A stretch of 64,000 nt of DNA from Larimichthys crocea (taxonomy: Eukaryota > Chordata > Actinopteri > Sciaenidae). The notes beneath the pieces were generated by a model that was not told where the DNA came from, did not search any database, and saw only the letters and a list, made by a program, of their open reading frames with translations. Below are positions 40,301 through 54,254 of this stretch, piece by piece; the first letter of the stretch is position 1, and each line of letters starts with the position of its first letter. The DNA is taken from positions 6,393,443-6,457,442 of the forward strand of contig NC_040018.1 in the NCBI RefSeq assembly GCF_000972845.2, written 5' to 3'. Position numbers and translations under genes: made by a program.

Positions 40301-43300
40301 ATCAATTATTGGTACCTCAGGATCCATTTTGCCACATGAGCCTGTCACAGCATCTGTATGTTCTGCACATCATAGTATCTGCACAATATCTACAGCCATC
40401 CAAGGCACAAACATCACCCAACAGCTCAGTGCAGAAATGTATAAAACGAGTAAACCAGTAGAAAACAATCTATCTTCTAAAGTACCAAGTGTACCAAATA
40501 CACTTACGTTTAATACAAATTTGGCAAAACCTACCACAGAAACCAAATTACCTGATCTAGCTGTCAATGCAACCCAATCACCCAGCTATTCAGATATTAA
40601 AATTCCTTTAGCTATGACCTCCAGCATGCCAACAAAAGAGTCCCCAAAACCAACCAAAGCTAGTGAAAATGTAATGAAGACACATCATAGCATAGGATCC
40701 AGTGGTCAAGTCGTTCAAGTAGCAAGTTTCTACACAAATTCAAGCAGCGCTACAGTAGAGACCACACAAGCAACTCAACCCAGTTTTAACATACCTGCAA
40801 AAGACACAGTACTGTCTAACCAAGTTAATACAGAAACAAAAATCCCCACTTATTATACTGACAAAGTCAGCAACTCAATAGTAGACACTGTATTAAATCC
40901 ACAATCCGCCAATGGGAGATTAGGTTTATTGACTGGTATAACACCAACAGAGCATCCTCCGATTATATCTGGTACAGCAGAAAACATTCAAACAAAATGT
41001 GCTTTTGAAACAAGACCAGCTTCTAATCCCACAAAAGGAAACATAGTAATGAACACACCTAGCAGTGAAACCAAACTGTCCAACAATCTGTCTGCAGGAT
41101 TGCTAACTGCAAGCAAGTCCTTGACAGATGTGGTTTCACCTGGACAACCTGGAGGTGTAGTAGCTGTTCAACATGGTTTTGAAACTGCTCAATCAAACAA
41201 ATTTAATTTGGGCAACAATGTTCAAGGTATTCCTGTTGCTGACACCAAGGTACCAGAAGCCATTTTGTCTATGATGGCAGACCCAACAGTTAGCATTAAA
41301 CCATCATTTAATACTGTGCAGGTTAATAAAAGTACTATGCCATCAAGCCCTCATGAGACCATCATGAGGCATCTCCCACCAAAAAGCCCTCGGCTGAGAT
41401 CAGACAGATCTGAGAGCCAGTCTGCAATGCAGCCATCCACTGATGCAAAAACTGCTTGTACTTCTGGTGCTCAAACAAGAATTTCCACAAACTCAAAACC
41501 ACCAGTTGCCAACATTCTTCCTGAGCCCAGATCATCCGCACCACAAATTACTGATAAAACGACTGCGATAAAAGAGCAATTCCCTTTCATTCAGCCAATT
41601 ATAGTCAATAAATCTTCACCGAGTCCTCCTATGAGAACTAAAAATTATGTAACATCTAAGACTGGCACAACAACTTCCTCCTCTTCTGGTTATGCCATGG
41701 CTAATGTATCTAGTACGAGTGTAGAACACCAAGCAATTGCAAGTCAATTCATGTCTGGAGATAATGCTCAAACTGGAGTGAAACAGTTTAGGCAATCTGT
41801 CACTGAAACAAAGACATCTATAGGAATTAGTATTAACACTGTAAATGCTCAAACTGTCTCACACACTCAAATAAATAATCACACTGCTACAAATATTTAC
41901 CCTCTTGCTGAAGACACCAGAGACGCTATAGCCTCACTTAGCCCTCCTATAGTAAGAGCCTCCTCTCTACCAGAGCCAAGAGTATGTGATGCACCAATTC
42001 GAACCTGTACTCCAACCTTGCCCCAGTCCTCTCAAACTCCCTTGTCTTTGAACCATACAACAGAAACGAAACCCTCGCCAGTCATTATGAAAGAGCAGAT
42101 GAAACCTCCCATTGTTCCTATTCGAAATAAAACTCCTACTAGCACAATTCAATCCTCTGTTAAGACAATCAAAGAGAATATCTCAAAACCAGAAATTAAA
42201 CCAGTCCCAGCTAAGGACACTCCAGTCCTGACAAACAGTTCTGAGGAAAAATTACATTCCCAAACTCACAAGATAAAAACAAATGTAGTAACAAATTCTA
42301 GTAAGGAAGGAATACTCTCCCCACTGAACACTGAAAGTAGCCCTCTCATTATTTCTCCTGAACCTGTTTTACCCAGTAATCTTACTCTAAAAGCACAACT
42401 TCCCATTAAGCAGTTAGACCCAAGACCTTCCTCTGTCAGTGTAGAAACAAAACCCTCAGTCGTAAAAGATGATTTATCTCCTCCTGATCCGGTCCAGATT
42501 AGCTCACACACCAGTAATGTTCAGCCTTCGACAGAGCTGCCACTAGAGAACATTTCCCCTGCAAAGCCAACAACAGATACAGTCATGAAACCATCCATAG
42601 TTAAAGCCGCTGTGATTGACTCTGCCACTCCTGCCTCTTTGCCTCAGGCTTCAGTCTCAGTCAAAGCTCCATCCCCAAACAGAGGAACATCACCGCCATC
42701 TCAGCAAAAAACTGGACTCAAAGACAACAGGACCAAAGCTACAGCAGCACCGAAGGAAGCCCTGGCTGTCGAACCCTCCACGAAGTCAGCGACATCAACT
42801 GCATCTTCAACTGACGAGAAAGCAGCTAAAACAGAGGCACCCCCTTCATCTGCTGAGCCCAAAGCAGCCCAGAAGCCCAAAGGCCTCAAGGGTAAGCTCA
42901 GTGGATGGACACGGCTCAAGAAACACATGGTTGTTGAGCCAGAGGAACCTCAGTTTCCACAGCTGGAATCAAAATCTCAGGTCAATTCCAGTGGCAGCGA
43001 AACAGATCAAGGTGGTAGTGATAAATTGTCAGCAGACCAATGTGCCAGTCAGGAAGTGGCTATGAACAAAGAAGGTCCCAAGGCACTGAAGATGTGGGAT
43101 GCCCTCCTCTTCCAGATGTTCTCTACCAAAGACCGAATCATACAACAGATCAATGCCAACAAGAAAGATTCAGACGACAAAAAGGCATCTAAAGACAATC
43201 AAGCAGAGGTTCCTTCTTTTGTTAATCGCTTGCCAATTTTGTTGTACAGTCCCCGTTTTGATGCCAGGAAGCTTAAAGAGGCAGCAGAGAAGCCACTCTC

Positions 43301-43418
43301 GAAAATTGCAGCCGTATTCGAAAGGGGACTGATAAAACGCAAATGTCAGAAGGAGGAACAAAAGGACTTCAACACGAAAGCCAGAGGATTTGGTTCAACA
43401 AAAAATACAGATATGTGA
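37377..43418 (+). CDS. prr33: prr33, proline-rich protein 33 (single very large coding exon)
   Basis: The exon begins after an acceptor TTTCTTGCAG|GAG at 37,368; the first ATG (37,377, a second two codons later) opens 2,013 codons to a TGA. Three conserved islands stand out: residues about 20-45 ([20 protein letters not shown] followed by a Lys/Arg run), about 586-622 ([19 protein letters not shown]), and the C-terminus from about 1,839 ([19 protein letters not shown], then [20 protein letters not shown], then [19 protein letters not shown]). The rest is Ser/Thr/Pro/Asn-rich, with no signal peptide or membrane segment. I recognise the islands as the PRR33 pattern, and the position between tnnt3 and lsp1 matches human PRR33. 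Its molecular function is not established; proximity to tnnt3 suggests striated muscle expression. Large size and low complexity could mislead the name, so the identity is firm by synteny but moderate by sequence. Confidence 0.8.
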   Translation: MLMEVGYSNGLDPDLSQQYPPPLLPKPGKDNARLQKLKKKRAKKKGSLSQTPVPFRSCLSPVNEASTDLEHSDQSSPPKTPDSAYVADSSVSSLPFGSLYDHSTSAFPHPQRSPYNKTGSFPTQSYIAQTTTSEEQVAPLYECSSFLFDDMTPFMMPPCMASPPKSSPEQVPVQPLPSAFNLNTTPNSHGSVTTVPPVVVSQSSTKISTHSLTLSPAALNGGPGPAPSQVADLPPIPLLLSVTNTQTQPFISSQRETNTSPKGNLQSQASSWTAKPTSNGNFVTSQMSPEITASKISLVEAVNETRPDNAQTRIYTSKATFYEISKPPSIQDLTVINPTYQGALVSAVYRDKTSVSVVKSDQKLSVSRSQCGRPKTPSCTPARVSTPFFEISKPNPLLFAASSALSSPQDLQTTAILNEAPRQKSIVQTSGIGRPPAATEDLKVTDVNHISSIKQTCNNLRPENLASSMTAPDSVVIRPIPIHSIQNTQRSTINSDPQPENLASNMKTPDRAVITPTPIQPVIPKLQTEHIFESEASALPKVPTFFSTVPKTSNLNPSAVISMQAPPTPQSSIYHPPVVEARKSLTSLLETQMSFATSKPKSRSMYYGLTPAEYVAYGGIRTIASNQSPVPPKVHETSSNKTQSDVAVDASHVSKSEATKHLNGHQDLPSSMEVSAAHISQPVSTPRDSEEIVTCSKDVFEESQSEAHSIGIQSVKTSSMDTIKPELPLGLAQKTMQQSTSDVSTAKASYTEAPIPMPKAGEVHTQSAALFSIEAAQNTTTCLTDSNGLSSSSPPLVKVDSNAETQHSTKVIGITEKGVDPEKTPKKGKNKSEQIEIVPVQSDAVSPPTANGFIVQPTVRPVKDLANYKNLAVQSPAIELEPKFPGGPIINGAFILGKQQGTKRVSTPLPSKVITDAVLQKQRQEVNQLIKANSEFMLPNKTNMGNIFPSLAAYTEHVPNKTNTEPQFSNIFSQESIIGTSGSILPHEPVTASVCSAHHSICTISTAIQGTNITQQLSAEMYKTSKPVENNLSSKVPSVPNTLTFNTNLAKPTTETKLPDLAVNATQSPSYSDIKIPLAMTSSMPTKESPKPTKASENVMKTHHSIGSSGQVVQVASFYTNSSSATVETTQATQPSFNIPAKDTVLSNQVNTETKIPTYYTDKVSNSIVDTVLNPQSANGRLGLLTGITPTEHPPIISGTAENIQTKCAFETRPASNPTKGNIVMNTPSSETKLSNNLSAGLLTASKSLTDVVSPGQPGGVVAVQHGFETAQSNKFNLGNNVQGIPVADTKVPEAILSMMADPTVSIKPSFNTVQVNKSTMPSSPHETIMRHLPPKSPRLRSDRSESQSAMQPSTDAKTACTSGAQTRISTNSKPPVANILPEPRSSAPQITDKTTAIKEQFPFIQPIIVNKSSPSPPMRTKNYVTSKTGTTTSSSSGYAMANVSSTSVEHQAIASQFMSGDNAQTGVKQFRQSVTETKTSIGISINTVNAQTVSHTQINNHTATNIYPLAEDTRDAIASLSPPIVRASSLPEPRVCDAPIRTCTPTLPQSSQTPLSLNHTTETKPSPVIMKEQMKPPIVPIRNKTPTSTIQSSVKTIKENISKPEIKPVPAKDTPVLTNSSEEKLHSQTHKIKTNVVTNSSKEGILSPLNTESSPLIISPEPVLPSNLTLKAQLPIKQLDPRPSSVSVETKPSVVKDDLSPPDPVQISSHTSNVQPSTELPLENISPAKPTTDTVMKPSIVKAAVIDSATPASLPQASVSVKAPSPNRGTSPPSQQKTGLKDNRTKATAAPKEALAVEPSTKSATSTASSTDEKAAKTEAPPSSAEPKAAQKPKGLKGKLSGWTRLKKHMVVEPEEPQFPQLESKSQVNSSGSETDQGGSDKLSADQCASQEVAMNKEGPKALKMWDALLFQMFSTKDRIIQQINANKKDSDDKKASKDNQAEVPSFVNRLPILLYSPRFDARKLKEAAEKPLSKIAAVFERGLIKRKCQKEEQKDFNTKARGFGSTKNTDM

Positions 43419-45180
43419 TTCGGACTGATGCAAAAGTATGTTTGAGTTTGATAAGTAACGTGTGCTGTTTCTCTGGGGTGCAGTGAGGAGGTAAATTATT
43501 TTTGAGGTATCATTGATCAACTACCTGAGTCATTATTGGAATTAAAACCATGCCAAAAATTTTAAGTTTAGAAAGCAAAAAATAGAAAAAGAAGAAACTT
43601 CAAACTTTTGTCATTTGATGGTGTAGTGTTGAATGCATGTACTGTAGATACTTTGATAGATAAAAGATTGTTTCACTTGTCATGCTCTATTTTTTTCTAT
43701 TTTTTTAATTAAAGGCTTTTAGTGTACACCGCTGTTAGGCAGTTTTTAATCTCTGTGATAAATAGGGCTTTTACATTCCTGGAATAACAGGGCAGATGGA
43801 TTTTGAAAGAAGGAAAACATAGTGAGTTACTGAAGGGTAAAAGGTCCAGTCGGAACGGATCTAGGTTTCTGCAAGTCAGTTATGGATGGAAATGAAGAGG
43901 CAGATGTCCGAGGGCAGGAAATTACAACCACACAGACACAATGTGAACAAAAAATGGGGCTGAACAATGTGAACAAAAAATATCCTAAGACTTAACTTCT
44001 GATGCCAATAAATGATTGTTTAGTATCTGCTTAGGCTTAGAGGTAATGTCTCGTGGTTTCTAGTGATTCTTGGGATGGCAACGTTGGGTCAGTTGGTCCA
44101 CTGCTGTTGTTACATTTTGTACAAACATTCATAGTCCCCAGAGGATGAAACTTGCTGACTTTGGTGATCCCTTGACTTTTCATCTAGCGCCATGAACAGG
44201 TCAAGGTTTCAGTTTGTGTTTGGTGCTATCAAACGTTAGTATGCTAACACAGGAGACTACAATGGTGAACGTGGTCAACTTTAAACCTCAGACTGTATTC
44301 TCAAAGTGAGGGAAAATTGACATTATAACCGCTTTTTGCTGTGATATGAGATCGTAATATCTTGCATTGCTCAGCCCCAACACATCATATTTAAATCGCC
44401 AAATCGCCGGTGTTTACTGTTCGCAAACTGTTCACTTTTCATCTAACATCATCAGTGATATAATTAAAAATATTTCCAGGTAGGATGGTGGGTAATAATT
44501 TTCTGCCTTGTGGTGGATCGTCCAGGACTGATGTCTGATTTGAGATTGTAACTAGGACGTAGTAGAAGTGAGTGCCATTAAGTGATCATGATGACGAGGA
44601 TGATGAGGCCTGCTGTAGTAAGACAGACTAAAGGTAGCTTGATAGCTGGGGAAAGAGGACAGATAGATGAGCGTGACGTTTCACAGCTTTGGAGGATTCT
44701 GCTGCTGCCGTAGCAGATGTTAGCATGTTGTTGTTTTTTCCCTATATTGGATTATTTGCTTTTCTCCATCATGATGTGGATTTTATTTGAAGTAAGGAGG
44801 GCTTTTCCCGTGTAAGCTAACCACAGTCCCATTTAGGAAACTGGTGCTTGAACTATAACATGTTTTTGTTTACTGTGTGATTCTCAATAATGCATAAAGT
44901 TGGATGTGAAACTTGTGTCTGGCATTTCTCTCTTTTAAAAAAAAATCATGCTTTGGTTAGTATTAGTAAAGGCGAAACATAAGAGCTGAGAATTCGTTGG
45001 AAAGAATAAGGCTGGTGTTATTCTTTGTTTTAATTATTGTCAACAAATCCCGCGAAAAGACCAGCCTGGTGCACTCATTCACATTAGTTCCTGAAGACAT
45101 ACATTTTAAAAAATAAGTCACAAATATATACTTTCACTTGAAATAATTGCTAAATAATTTCCTTAAAAAGTGACATCAAT
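43419..45180 (+). other. prr33 3' UTR and convergent intergenic region
   Basis: After the stop codon the sequence is AT-rich and unique. A canonical AATAAA occurs at 44,007-44,012, and an ATTAAA-type signal near 43,710, either of which could end the prr33 mRNA. No further gene is seen before lsp1, which is transcribed toward it. Confidence 0.5.
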
Positions 45181-45350
45181 GGGGCGGCGTTTAGCTCAGC
45201 TGGTAGAGCAGCCGCCCCATGTGTGAAGGCTCAGTCCTTGCCGCGGCGGCCCAGGGTTCAAATCTCAACCTGATCTCTCTCTCTCCCCACATTCCTGTCA
45301 CTCTTCAGCTGTCTCTATCGAAAATAAAGCTTGAAAAGGCCCAAAAAAAT
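45181..45350 (+). mobile_element. tRNA-derived SINE (second family)
   Basis: The tRNA-like head has box A TTAGCTCAGCTGGTAGAGC and box B GGTTCAAATCTC. A body with CTCTCTCTCTCC and TTCAGCTGTCTCTATC follows, then AAATAAAGC and an A-rich tail. It differs from the SINE near 7,812. The extra non-tRNA body rules out a functional tRNA gene. Confidence 0.85.
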
Positions 45351-45447
45351 ATCTTTAATACAGTGACATAAAGTCTCTAAATGAAGATTGAAGATATGTA
45401 GATTTATTTACTGATAAAACTGAAGTGATTTAGTCAATAATTAATGA

Positions 45448-48400
45448 TTAATGATGATAATAAATGTGTAAACATTTGAATATTTCTAACATGATCACAG
45501 CCCAAAAACATTCTTCCATGTTTGCTTGTTTTCCTGCAGAGTGAATGATGGTTTTACCTGGCTGGCAGTTTGCATCTTCACTGCAGTCGCTGTCAGCAGA
45601 AACCTTCTCATATTTGCCGTGACCAGTCACCACAAACTTATATCTTTTACCGCTGGAGCTCTCCTGAAATTTAGTCGAGAAAACCATGTTTATCAGACAC
45701 ATTCACTCCAACTTCAGCATGTTTAAACATTCACTTTTATTGCAGATTCGGCTGATCTCCTCTAAAATCTGTCTGTCTGTGTCACAATATTTTCCACATT
45801 ATGTTATCTGGATGTTCATTTCTTTAGGAACATTCTGCAGACTGAAAACATGGTGAAGGAAAACTATTTAGTTGACCTGATCATAATTTTAATCCGGGCT
45901 AAGGTCATAACCGCTTACACTGCTGTTACAAATAGACATTGCCTCATTGTAAATGGTCACAAGCCAAAACAGTTGGCAAATATTGCCCAGCATCAATCAG
46001 CAAACGTTGGTATGTGAATTTATACCTTCCCTTTCCTTCCAGCAGATAAAGTGTCTAAATTGTCTTGCTCAAAACGCCACCAGTTTGCAAATATAGCAAC
46101 ATACAGTGTCTGTGCATGTATGACCACCATGTGCATGAGTGCTGCTGCTGCTGCTGCTGTAGCCACAAGGGGGCAGGCTTTCACTGACTGCTCAGTTAAA
46201 CTGAGTTGAGTTGATTTAGACCAGATGAAAAGAGGACAGGGGTGTGGTTGCGTGAAACAAAGAGCAATGGCATTAAAGGACATTATTAGACGAGTAGAGA
46301 GGTGAAGACAGAAGACATACAAGTTGTTGTAAATCTCGAGTTAGAGCAAGAGTAAGACAGTGAAGTAAAGAGATAAGCTTCCTTCAGTCCTTGACATTCA
46401 GGGGAAAATCTGGACTTACTGCTGGTTTGCAGGGCGAGCTGCACCTGCTCCCATCTTCACTTCCTCTCACCCACTGATTGATGAGATCAGCCACGCCGAC
46501 TTTTAAAGCATCTGCATCCTGAGACAGAAAAGAAGAAATATTCATCATCACGGCAACAAACAGATTCCTAGATCTGTGCGCCTCAGCAAAGAACAATGAC
46601 TTCTACTTCATGTTCCCTAAATATTTGTTTTACAGTATTTCTATAGATACTCTTCAGAAAATCTGGAATTGTCCGTGATGCAGGACAGCAGTTGTGCTCA
46701 CCAAAACAAGCGAACTCTTTCTGTGTATCAGGATTAAAACTAGAAGTTGTTCAACGCCTTTGCCTCGATATTTCACTCGGTTTGGTATAATGTGCATTTG
46801 TAACAGTACCACTGGTAGAACTGGTGTCATAGACGATGGACAACCATTAATCTTGTGCTTTTGCGCTTTCACCTTTAACTTCTCTGCTCAAATACAGGAG
46901 CAATTCGTTGTAACAAACTCCCTTCACTCCCCTTTTTCCATGTATCCCCCTGCAGAGGATAACCACTGGTTACAAGTACGCCTGGTTGGGAATCACTGGG
47001 TTAAGGCACATTATGGAAGTCGCTGTTCAAGAGCTGCTCAGGTCTCTCACAGATGCTGTTTAGTCTAACACAACACTGTTCTGCAAAGGCTCTATGCTTG
47101 TTCTCTATTAAAATAATGAACAAATGTTTCTTCCAGTGGACATTAACAATTAAACTACATCAAAATGAAACTTCCTGAACACTTCCTGCATATAACTGTT
47201 TATCGTTAACCTTAGATGGTGTCATTGAGACGATGTTTTGGTTCCAGGCTTCTCCGGCCTCAAACAGGTTCTTCTTGGAGGATACAGGTTCAGTGGGATT
47301 CATCAGGTCCGTCAGCACCTGGTTACTTGATCTGCCTTCCTTTGAGGAGACCTGTGCAACATACAGTGAGATTCAGAAGTGTGTGGGGGGGGGGGATAAG
47401 AACACTTGTTTAGCAACAAATTCCTGCAATGTTTAAGGCAAAATCTTCACCCCCCTTAAGTCAATGAAAGGAAAAAAAACATAAAAAAAAAGAAGGTGCT
47501 TTTACCTCCAGAGCATGAGTGTACTGCTCCAGTTTCTTGTCAATCTTGGAAACAGCGATCGGTGGCAGAGTCTTCTTTATACTGTTGGTGCTGTAGAGGA
47601 ATGGATAACTGTTCAGTTAAGTCACGGTCAAAGTATATTTCTGCTATAAATCAAACTACAGATGCAAGCAACATATGTTTGCTGCCCGTGAACTAAACAC
47701 ACCAGAGAGGAAACTTTGGAAAGAGTGAGTTATGTTTTATTTAAGCTGTGTGTCTGTTCAACTCTATTGCACAACTAAATTTGATTTTTTATTCCTAGGA
47801 GTGTTTCCAAGAGGTGGAGCAGCACTGGAAACAGACAGAATCTGAACATTCGATTCAAACCCTTAGGAGAACAATTTTCTGCAGTTCTGATTTAACACAG
47901 TGGTCAGTCAAACCAACTGTTAAAATAAACTTTTAAATCTGTAATGACACACAGACAAAGACTCACCTTTTCTTCAGAGACTCAGTTCTTTCTATGATCT
48001 GAGAAAAGAATTCAGAGAATCAACGGTTATCACTCATTCCTGGGAAATGACCTCTCGTAACACAGTCTTTATTATCATGGCATGAAACTTCCATGAAAGG
48101 TTCCTTAACTGGATGCTTTTTGAAGGGTAGGAGTTTTAGAGAAGCCCTTAAATCTGGAACATGGACTTAATTAAAATGAGCTGTGCAAAGTCTTACTTCA
48201 TCCAGCATTTTAATTAGCAGATTTTAATTTGCCCAAAGACTGATGGAGAAGACCCAGTGTCTGTTTGCTTGACTGTGTTTGAAAATGCTTTAAACTGGTT
48301 GAAACTTTTCAGGACTGCAATGAGACAAATAATTAAATTAAATTAACGGAACATACAGAACAAGAATATCAGAAAAAAAAACAACCAAAACAATCAAACA

Positions 48401-51400
48401 GATCAGAAATAAAGAAATAAAACAGTTTTAAAGGTCCAGTGTGCAGGATTTGGTCGCATCTTGCAGTGTAGTTGCGGACTCCTTCACACCCCCCACTACT
48501 AGTGTCCATGATACACTTGAAAATCATGAACCACCCTATATAGAACCAGTGTTTAGTTTGTTGAAACATGGCAATTCAACATGTGGGACTCTGAAGAGGG
48601 CCCATGGTGTCAGTAGATCAAAAACACAATGAGACATGTTTTGAGAAGTGATTAAAAAAAATGTCATTGATAGTTCAAGTCCCCCCAAAAAGACAACAGC
48701 AGAAGCAGAGAGTCGTAGAATTGACCTGTTACATCTCTAATCTTATGGCTGCTGACTTTGACCTTGACACTCGCCTACAGCGGCACTTACCGTGCATTTA
48801 CCGTCTGTGGAGACTCTGCTGTTCACTTCATCCTGTAAAGAGACGCAGTTTGTTGAGATAACAACTACTCTGACATGCACAACATTTTTAGTCTTGTTTC
48901 AAACATAAGAGATGAAATCAGCACATCAGCGGACACATGCACAGGACTTACTGGGTAAAACTGAATGAGGAGTTTCTGGTGGAACAGCAGGAAGCATGAA
49001 AGAGAAAAAAAAAAACATTTAACATGGTTAATGTGACAAAGCAATAAATCATTGATCCATCACATGAATTTAGAGACATTATTGACACCAACAATTTGAT
49101 GACTGGCAGCTTCTGAAGATGATCTTCATGCAACACATTAAGTAAAATCTAAAAAAAAGAAAAAAGGTGCTTTTCTTCCAGAACAAAGTGACAACATCCT
49201 CATGGCAACTGGAAATAATCAGGTTTATAGGAAATGCCTGCCGATGGGAATCCCGTAAACTGCTGAAAACCATTGCATATCTCTCTCTCCTGTGTTTCTG
49301 CCTCTTCTCTGCTTTCACTCAAGCTTCTCTGTGCTGCACCATCACCCTTCCTGGGACCTCTTTCTCTTCTGGTTTTTACCGCCTTAATCCAGATGTTTGG
49401 ATCCGGATCTTTAAAGCGTCAGCCTTCCCTTTTCTCTCCCTTTTGGGTGTATGGCACTCAATGCAAACATTGGGTATTTTGTCATGGAGGAGGTAGTCCA
49501 GCTCAGGTCTGTTTAATGACACCTGAAGTTCCTCGACGTCCTTCCAGATCCATGTCCTTGAGATACGTTCACAGTATGTAGAACTGTGTCATGCTGAATG
49601 TCCATAATGTAGTTTCAGGAGAATTATTCCATGAGTGTAAGGTGTTGTATGCTGTTCTTATGAGGCACATTTATGATTTGAACTGATACTTGAACTTTTA
49701 GAGGACAACTTTACTGAGATACAAGTATGCACTGTGCAGCTGTTTTATCAAGGAAAATCCAGAGTTGAGTTCAGATCTTTAGTTCTCAGGACTTCATCCT
49801 CATCTGTAACCACGTCAGTCATCTAGAAATATGTAGTACTGGATTATCTGCATTAGTAATGTAGATATTAATTGAGAAAAGCTGGTCTTTAACTGTCAGT
49901 CTTTAACTGTCAGTCATCCTCACTTTCACCTTTGGTTACCGAACTTACTGATGCTGGTGTTCAAAGGTCAAACATATAGCCCATTACAATGCTATTTGAG
50001 TCTGGAAACTTTTATCGTACAGACCACCTCTGCTTTGATGAGATACCTTGAAAGTTGGGCTCATGGGGCCGTAGCAGTGTAACGACTCGTCGCCTTCACT
50101 GCTGCTGCAACGAGAGGTTGCAGATCTCCTGTTCACCTCCTCACTCCTCTGGCCTTCTTCTGTTGACCTCTAGGACAACACCAACATACAAATTGTATCA
50201 GTTTACAAGCAGTTGTCTGACATTTTTCCTTGATATCTATTCAATCTCCTTCAACAAAAAAACCTGTTCACGCTGTTCACCCATAATGTGTTATTTGGTG
50301 ACAAAAGACTAATGAAACACTGGCAAAACCACTGGTGGTAAACGCAGGAATTTGTTACAACATCTTACATCATCGCTGCTTTCGTCAGACTGCATGCCTC
50401 ATTTCTGCACCCTGCGAGCCAAAGCAGCATTCTTTCGCTTTATTAGTTTCAGATTTGAAGCCAAATTCTATGAACTGTGAGTTCTAATAAGCGTGCATGT
50501 GTTTGATTAAATGCTTTATGAAACACTCGGAGAAACAAGACATGTTTGGTGTTGTCAGCACACTACTGCTTGGTAGTAAATGTATTGCATGAATAAATAA
50601 GTGTAAAAGTCAGAGCACCCCACAATGTTAGAGAGATGAACAAAATTTTAGAGATTATGTTTGTCCTGATGGTGGCACCTGGGTGATGACGTGACATGAT
50701 GACATTAAGGTACCCTTTGGTGTTTTTGACCACTAATACTGCTATGGAGCAATTTTGCACACATGCATGTGTGCAACAGTGACGTGATACAAATTCCTCC
50801 TGATGGTTTCAGACTATTCTTTTTTTTTTCTCTACAGTTGGTGGTAAAGTGCCAGGAAACACAGAAATGTGCCAACAAAGGCAGGGAAAAAGAAGACTGC
50901 ACGCTAGTCAACATGGATTATAAAACCAAGCTGGTTTCAAACTTCAAAAAGAAAAATCACAATTTGCCATTGAGGAAGAAAATCGATGCGTTTCGATGAG
51001 TAACACTGAGCGTAAACAGAAGATTTTACAAGGAAACTCCACAAGGAACCAAAAGAACAAGTTTATATGCTTGGGAGTCTGAATGTGCTCAACAAATATC
51101 AAGTCAATCCACTTGATAGACTATGAGACATCTTCTGAGAAGAACTGACAGTTTAGGCTGAGCATAACACTAAAGCTATGCTCATGGAGTGTACAAAAAG
51201 GAAAGTGTTTCTCCTCTGAGGGACATGAATGTACATGATACATTTTACGGAGATTTCACTATTAGATTTTGTTAAGACCAGTGCAAAAATAGAAATCATG
51301 GTGTGATTGTGGTGCTAGAGGAAAGGTCATCAGGAAAACAAAATCTTTAGAATGTATCCTCTGGGGACCATGAAGAACAATACATGGGAATCTGGCCATT

Positions 51401-54219
51401 AGTTTTAAAGATACCTCGCCATGAACTAAGTTGGTCATTGAGAAATTCTGAATGTCCACAGCAGGTTTCATGACTGGATGGTAGTTTCCAACATACTTAG
51501 GTGTCAACTAAGATGATGGATCAACAAAGATGGACGACGAAAAGAACAACTCACAAATGTCATTTTTAGATCTCCTCACTACTGGAGCAACGACTGACAC
51601 TCTTGACAGCAGTAGTAGGTAGTAAGAAAACCAACCTTTTCTGTCACCTTGTGTTCTTCCTCTTCTTCCTTCTCCTCCCTGTATCTCTCCTCCCTACTGA
51701 GATGGACGTCTTCCTTCTCTTCATGTGTGAACCTCAGTTCTTCTTCCTCCTGATCATCTTCATCTGTGGGGCTCTGCTCAATTTCTGCTGACCTCCACTC
51801 TGTCTGCCGAGCAGCCTGCACCTCCTCCTCTTCCTTCTGCTCCTTCTGCTGAACTTCCCCATCCACCCTGCAGGCTCCACCACTGTGAAGGAGATGAATT
51901 TTAAGTGGTTAATAGTGGGAAAGTTGTTAACAGTTATGTCACATGACAGATGAAGAACACACCGTGGCTTCATCGTCCCAGCAACCAGGTAGGACGTTCT
52001 GTCTGCTGGTTGACCGTGGTGCAGCCTGGTTTCCTGTGGAAGGAAGACCGTTGAGCTGTAGGACGTCCTGACTTCCTTTCTGTTGTTGGACATCTAGAAT
52101 GAACCCAAAGCAAAGTAACAATATTGGACAAATTAAAATTGACCTTATGTTGACGCCAGATGGACATTTAAGAGATCATTAAAGTTATTACAACTCATCT
52201 TGAGGGGACGTGAATATCTGAGCCAAATTTCATGGTAATCCATCCAACATTTCTCTAAATGTGGACCTTATGGTGGAAGAGGAAAGGGAACAATGAATGT
52301 CTGTGCAAAATCATCAAATAGTTAGAAATTGCCAATCTAGCTTCAATCTAACTGGTGTACGTGCAGAACAACATTGCCATCCCTGAAGTCATGTCGCTAG
52401 TGTGGTTAAAAATGTATAAATAACCATCTGAGAGAGTCATAGACTGGTGGTTCAGTCCAGTAAATCTGCAAAGAAAAGAGGCATTCAAACAATTTTCAAA
52501 CAATTCATTGCAGCACGCCAGAAAAGGGTTCACTGAATTGCTTTGTAATATCATCTGAAAACCAACTGGGAAAAAATTTAAGTGCTTATATAAAATTGAA
52601 GTACACACCCAGAACAATACAAAGCCATCTGTAATTTTGCAGAACAACAAGCTCCAGCACCGACCGTATTGATCTATTAGGTGGCGTACCTTCTCTGGAG
52701 GTCTTGTTGAAACTCTCTGCGACCGGCCACTTTGTTCTGTTTCACACGCCTCCTCCTCCACCTCCTCCTCATCATCGTCCTTCTGCTGTTTCTCCTCTTT
52801 GGGCTCTGGTTTCCACTGTGCTGTTGAAGGTCTCTGCACCCTGGCCCTGCAGTCATCCGGCACCTCCTGATCATTACGATTCTCCAACCTGTTACTCCAG
52901 TCACTGAAGCCCTCGTCCTCCTCCAGAACCAAGCAGCAGGTGGGCTTCAGTTCCTCGTCCAACCTGAGTATGGAGTCGATGTTATTAGTTGGAAGTTTTT
53001 TTCTGGAGAAATGCAGATGTGATCAATTGTTTTGACGATTGATTGAATGCACTTTGTAGGACTATAGCTCTACTTCAACCCTTCAGTTGCATGCAAGCCA
53101 CTTCATGACACAGATGGGAGGAAATGGAGGCCATATGTATGTGTGAGTATATGTATGCAAAATTGGATGTACTCTATGTTCCACACATATTCTTCTTAAA
53201 ATTGATACAACACCTGCATTCTAAATACAGATATTCCATGTTTCCTACATTCTTTCCCACAATTTCACAATGTTCTCCTTTTGTTAAGTGTCATAAAACC
53301 ATGGATTTAGCTTGTGGTGACTGACTCACACTCCCTGAGATCCATTTAAGGTGACTGAGACAACAGTCGGCTGTATCAACACGTAGTTTTTGAGGCATGT
53401 CTGCTTTATTGGTGTCCCAGTCTATCACACACTTTTGCCAGTGTTTGCTTGTCTTGGCTTACATGTTGTCTGAAGGCTTGTATTTCACAGAGCACAGAGG
53501 TACACACTAATGACCAAAGGAAACCACTTGGCTGTGCATTTAGTAATCCATCTACACTGAGGTACATTAGGATTGTACAGGCGGAAACTGCCAGAAACAG
53601 ACGAGAAATTAACAACATCCTTCTGAAAATAGATCTTAAATGCCGATACCTTTAACAGTGTATCACTTTGAATGGTTCTCAACTCTTTGGATGTCTTCAA
53701 GTTTCAATTATCTCTTCAAGAGTTACTAGCTGTTCATGTATCTGAGAGATACTCTTTCTTTTGTCTGTGTTTGATCGAGACAAATTCTGTCCCAGCGCCA
53801 TGTTTGTGCTTGCTTTTGTTGTTTGGACCCTTTATGTCTTTCCTCTGGATGTGATTTATGATTTTTTTTTTGTATAATATTTATACATCTTTATATTTAT
53901 TTGTATATTTTAGAGACTGTTTGGTTTAGTCTGAAAGCAGATGGACTCTCAACCACCAGAGTGATGGATGTGTTTGTCGCTTGTTCTGCTTTGTGATGGT
54001 TATTCGGACAAAGTCTCCGTTAGCTCGAAACATTGCTCTGTCTTGTCTGACTCGTGTTGCCATAGCTTACCCATCTCTTCCATCTTCTTTGCCTACATTT
54101 GCTGCATGCTTAATAAGCTACACCTGGTTCTGAATGATGACAGATGTTCTTTTGTCTGCTTGAAAAGGTTTAAAACAGCAGAATCAAATATGGTGCTGCC
54201 AATTGTGGGAGTTTGCCTC

Positions 54220-54254
<35 letters not shown>

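Noticed and set aside
45181..45255. Possible tRNA gene
   Set aside because: Promoter boxes A and B are present, but the sequence continues into a SINE body with an A-rich tail and does not close a clean cloverleaf.
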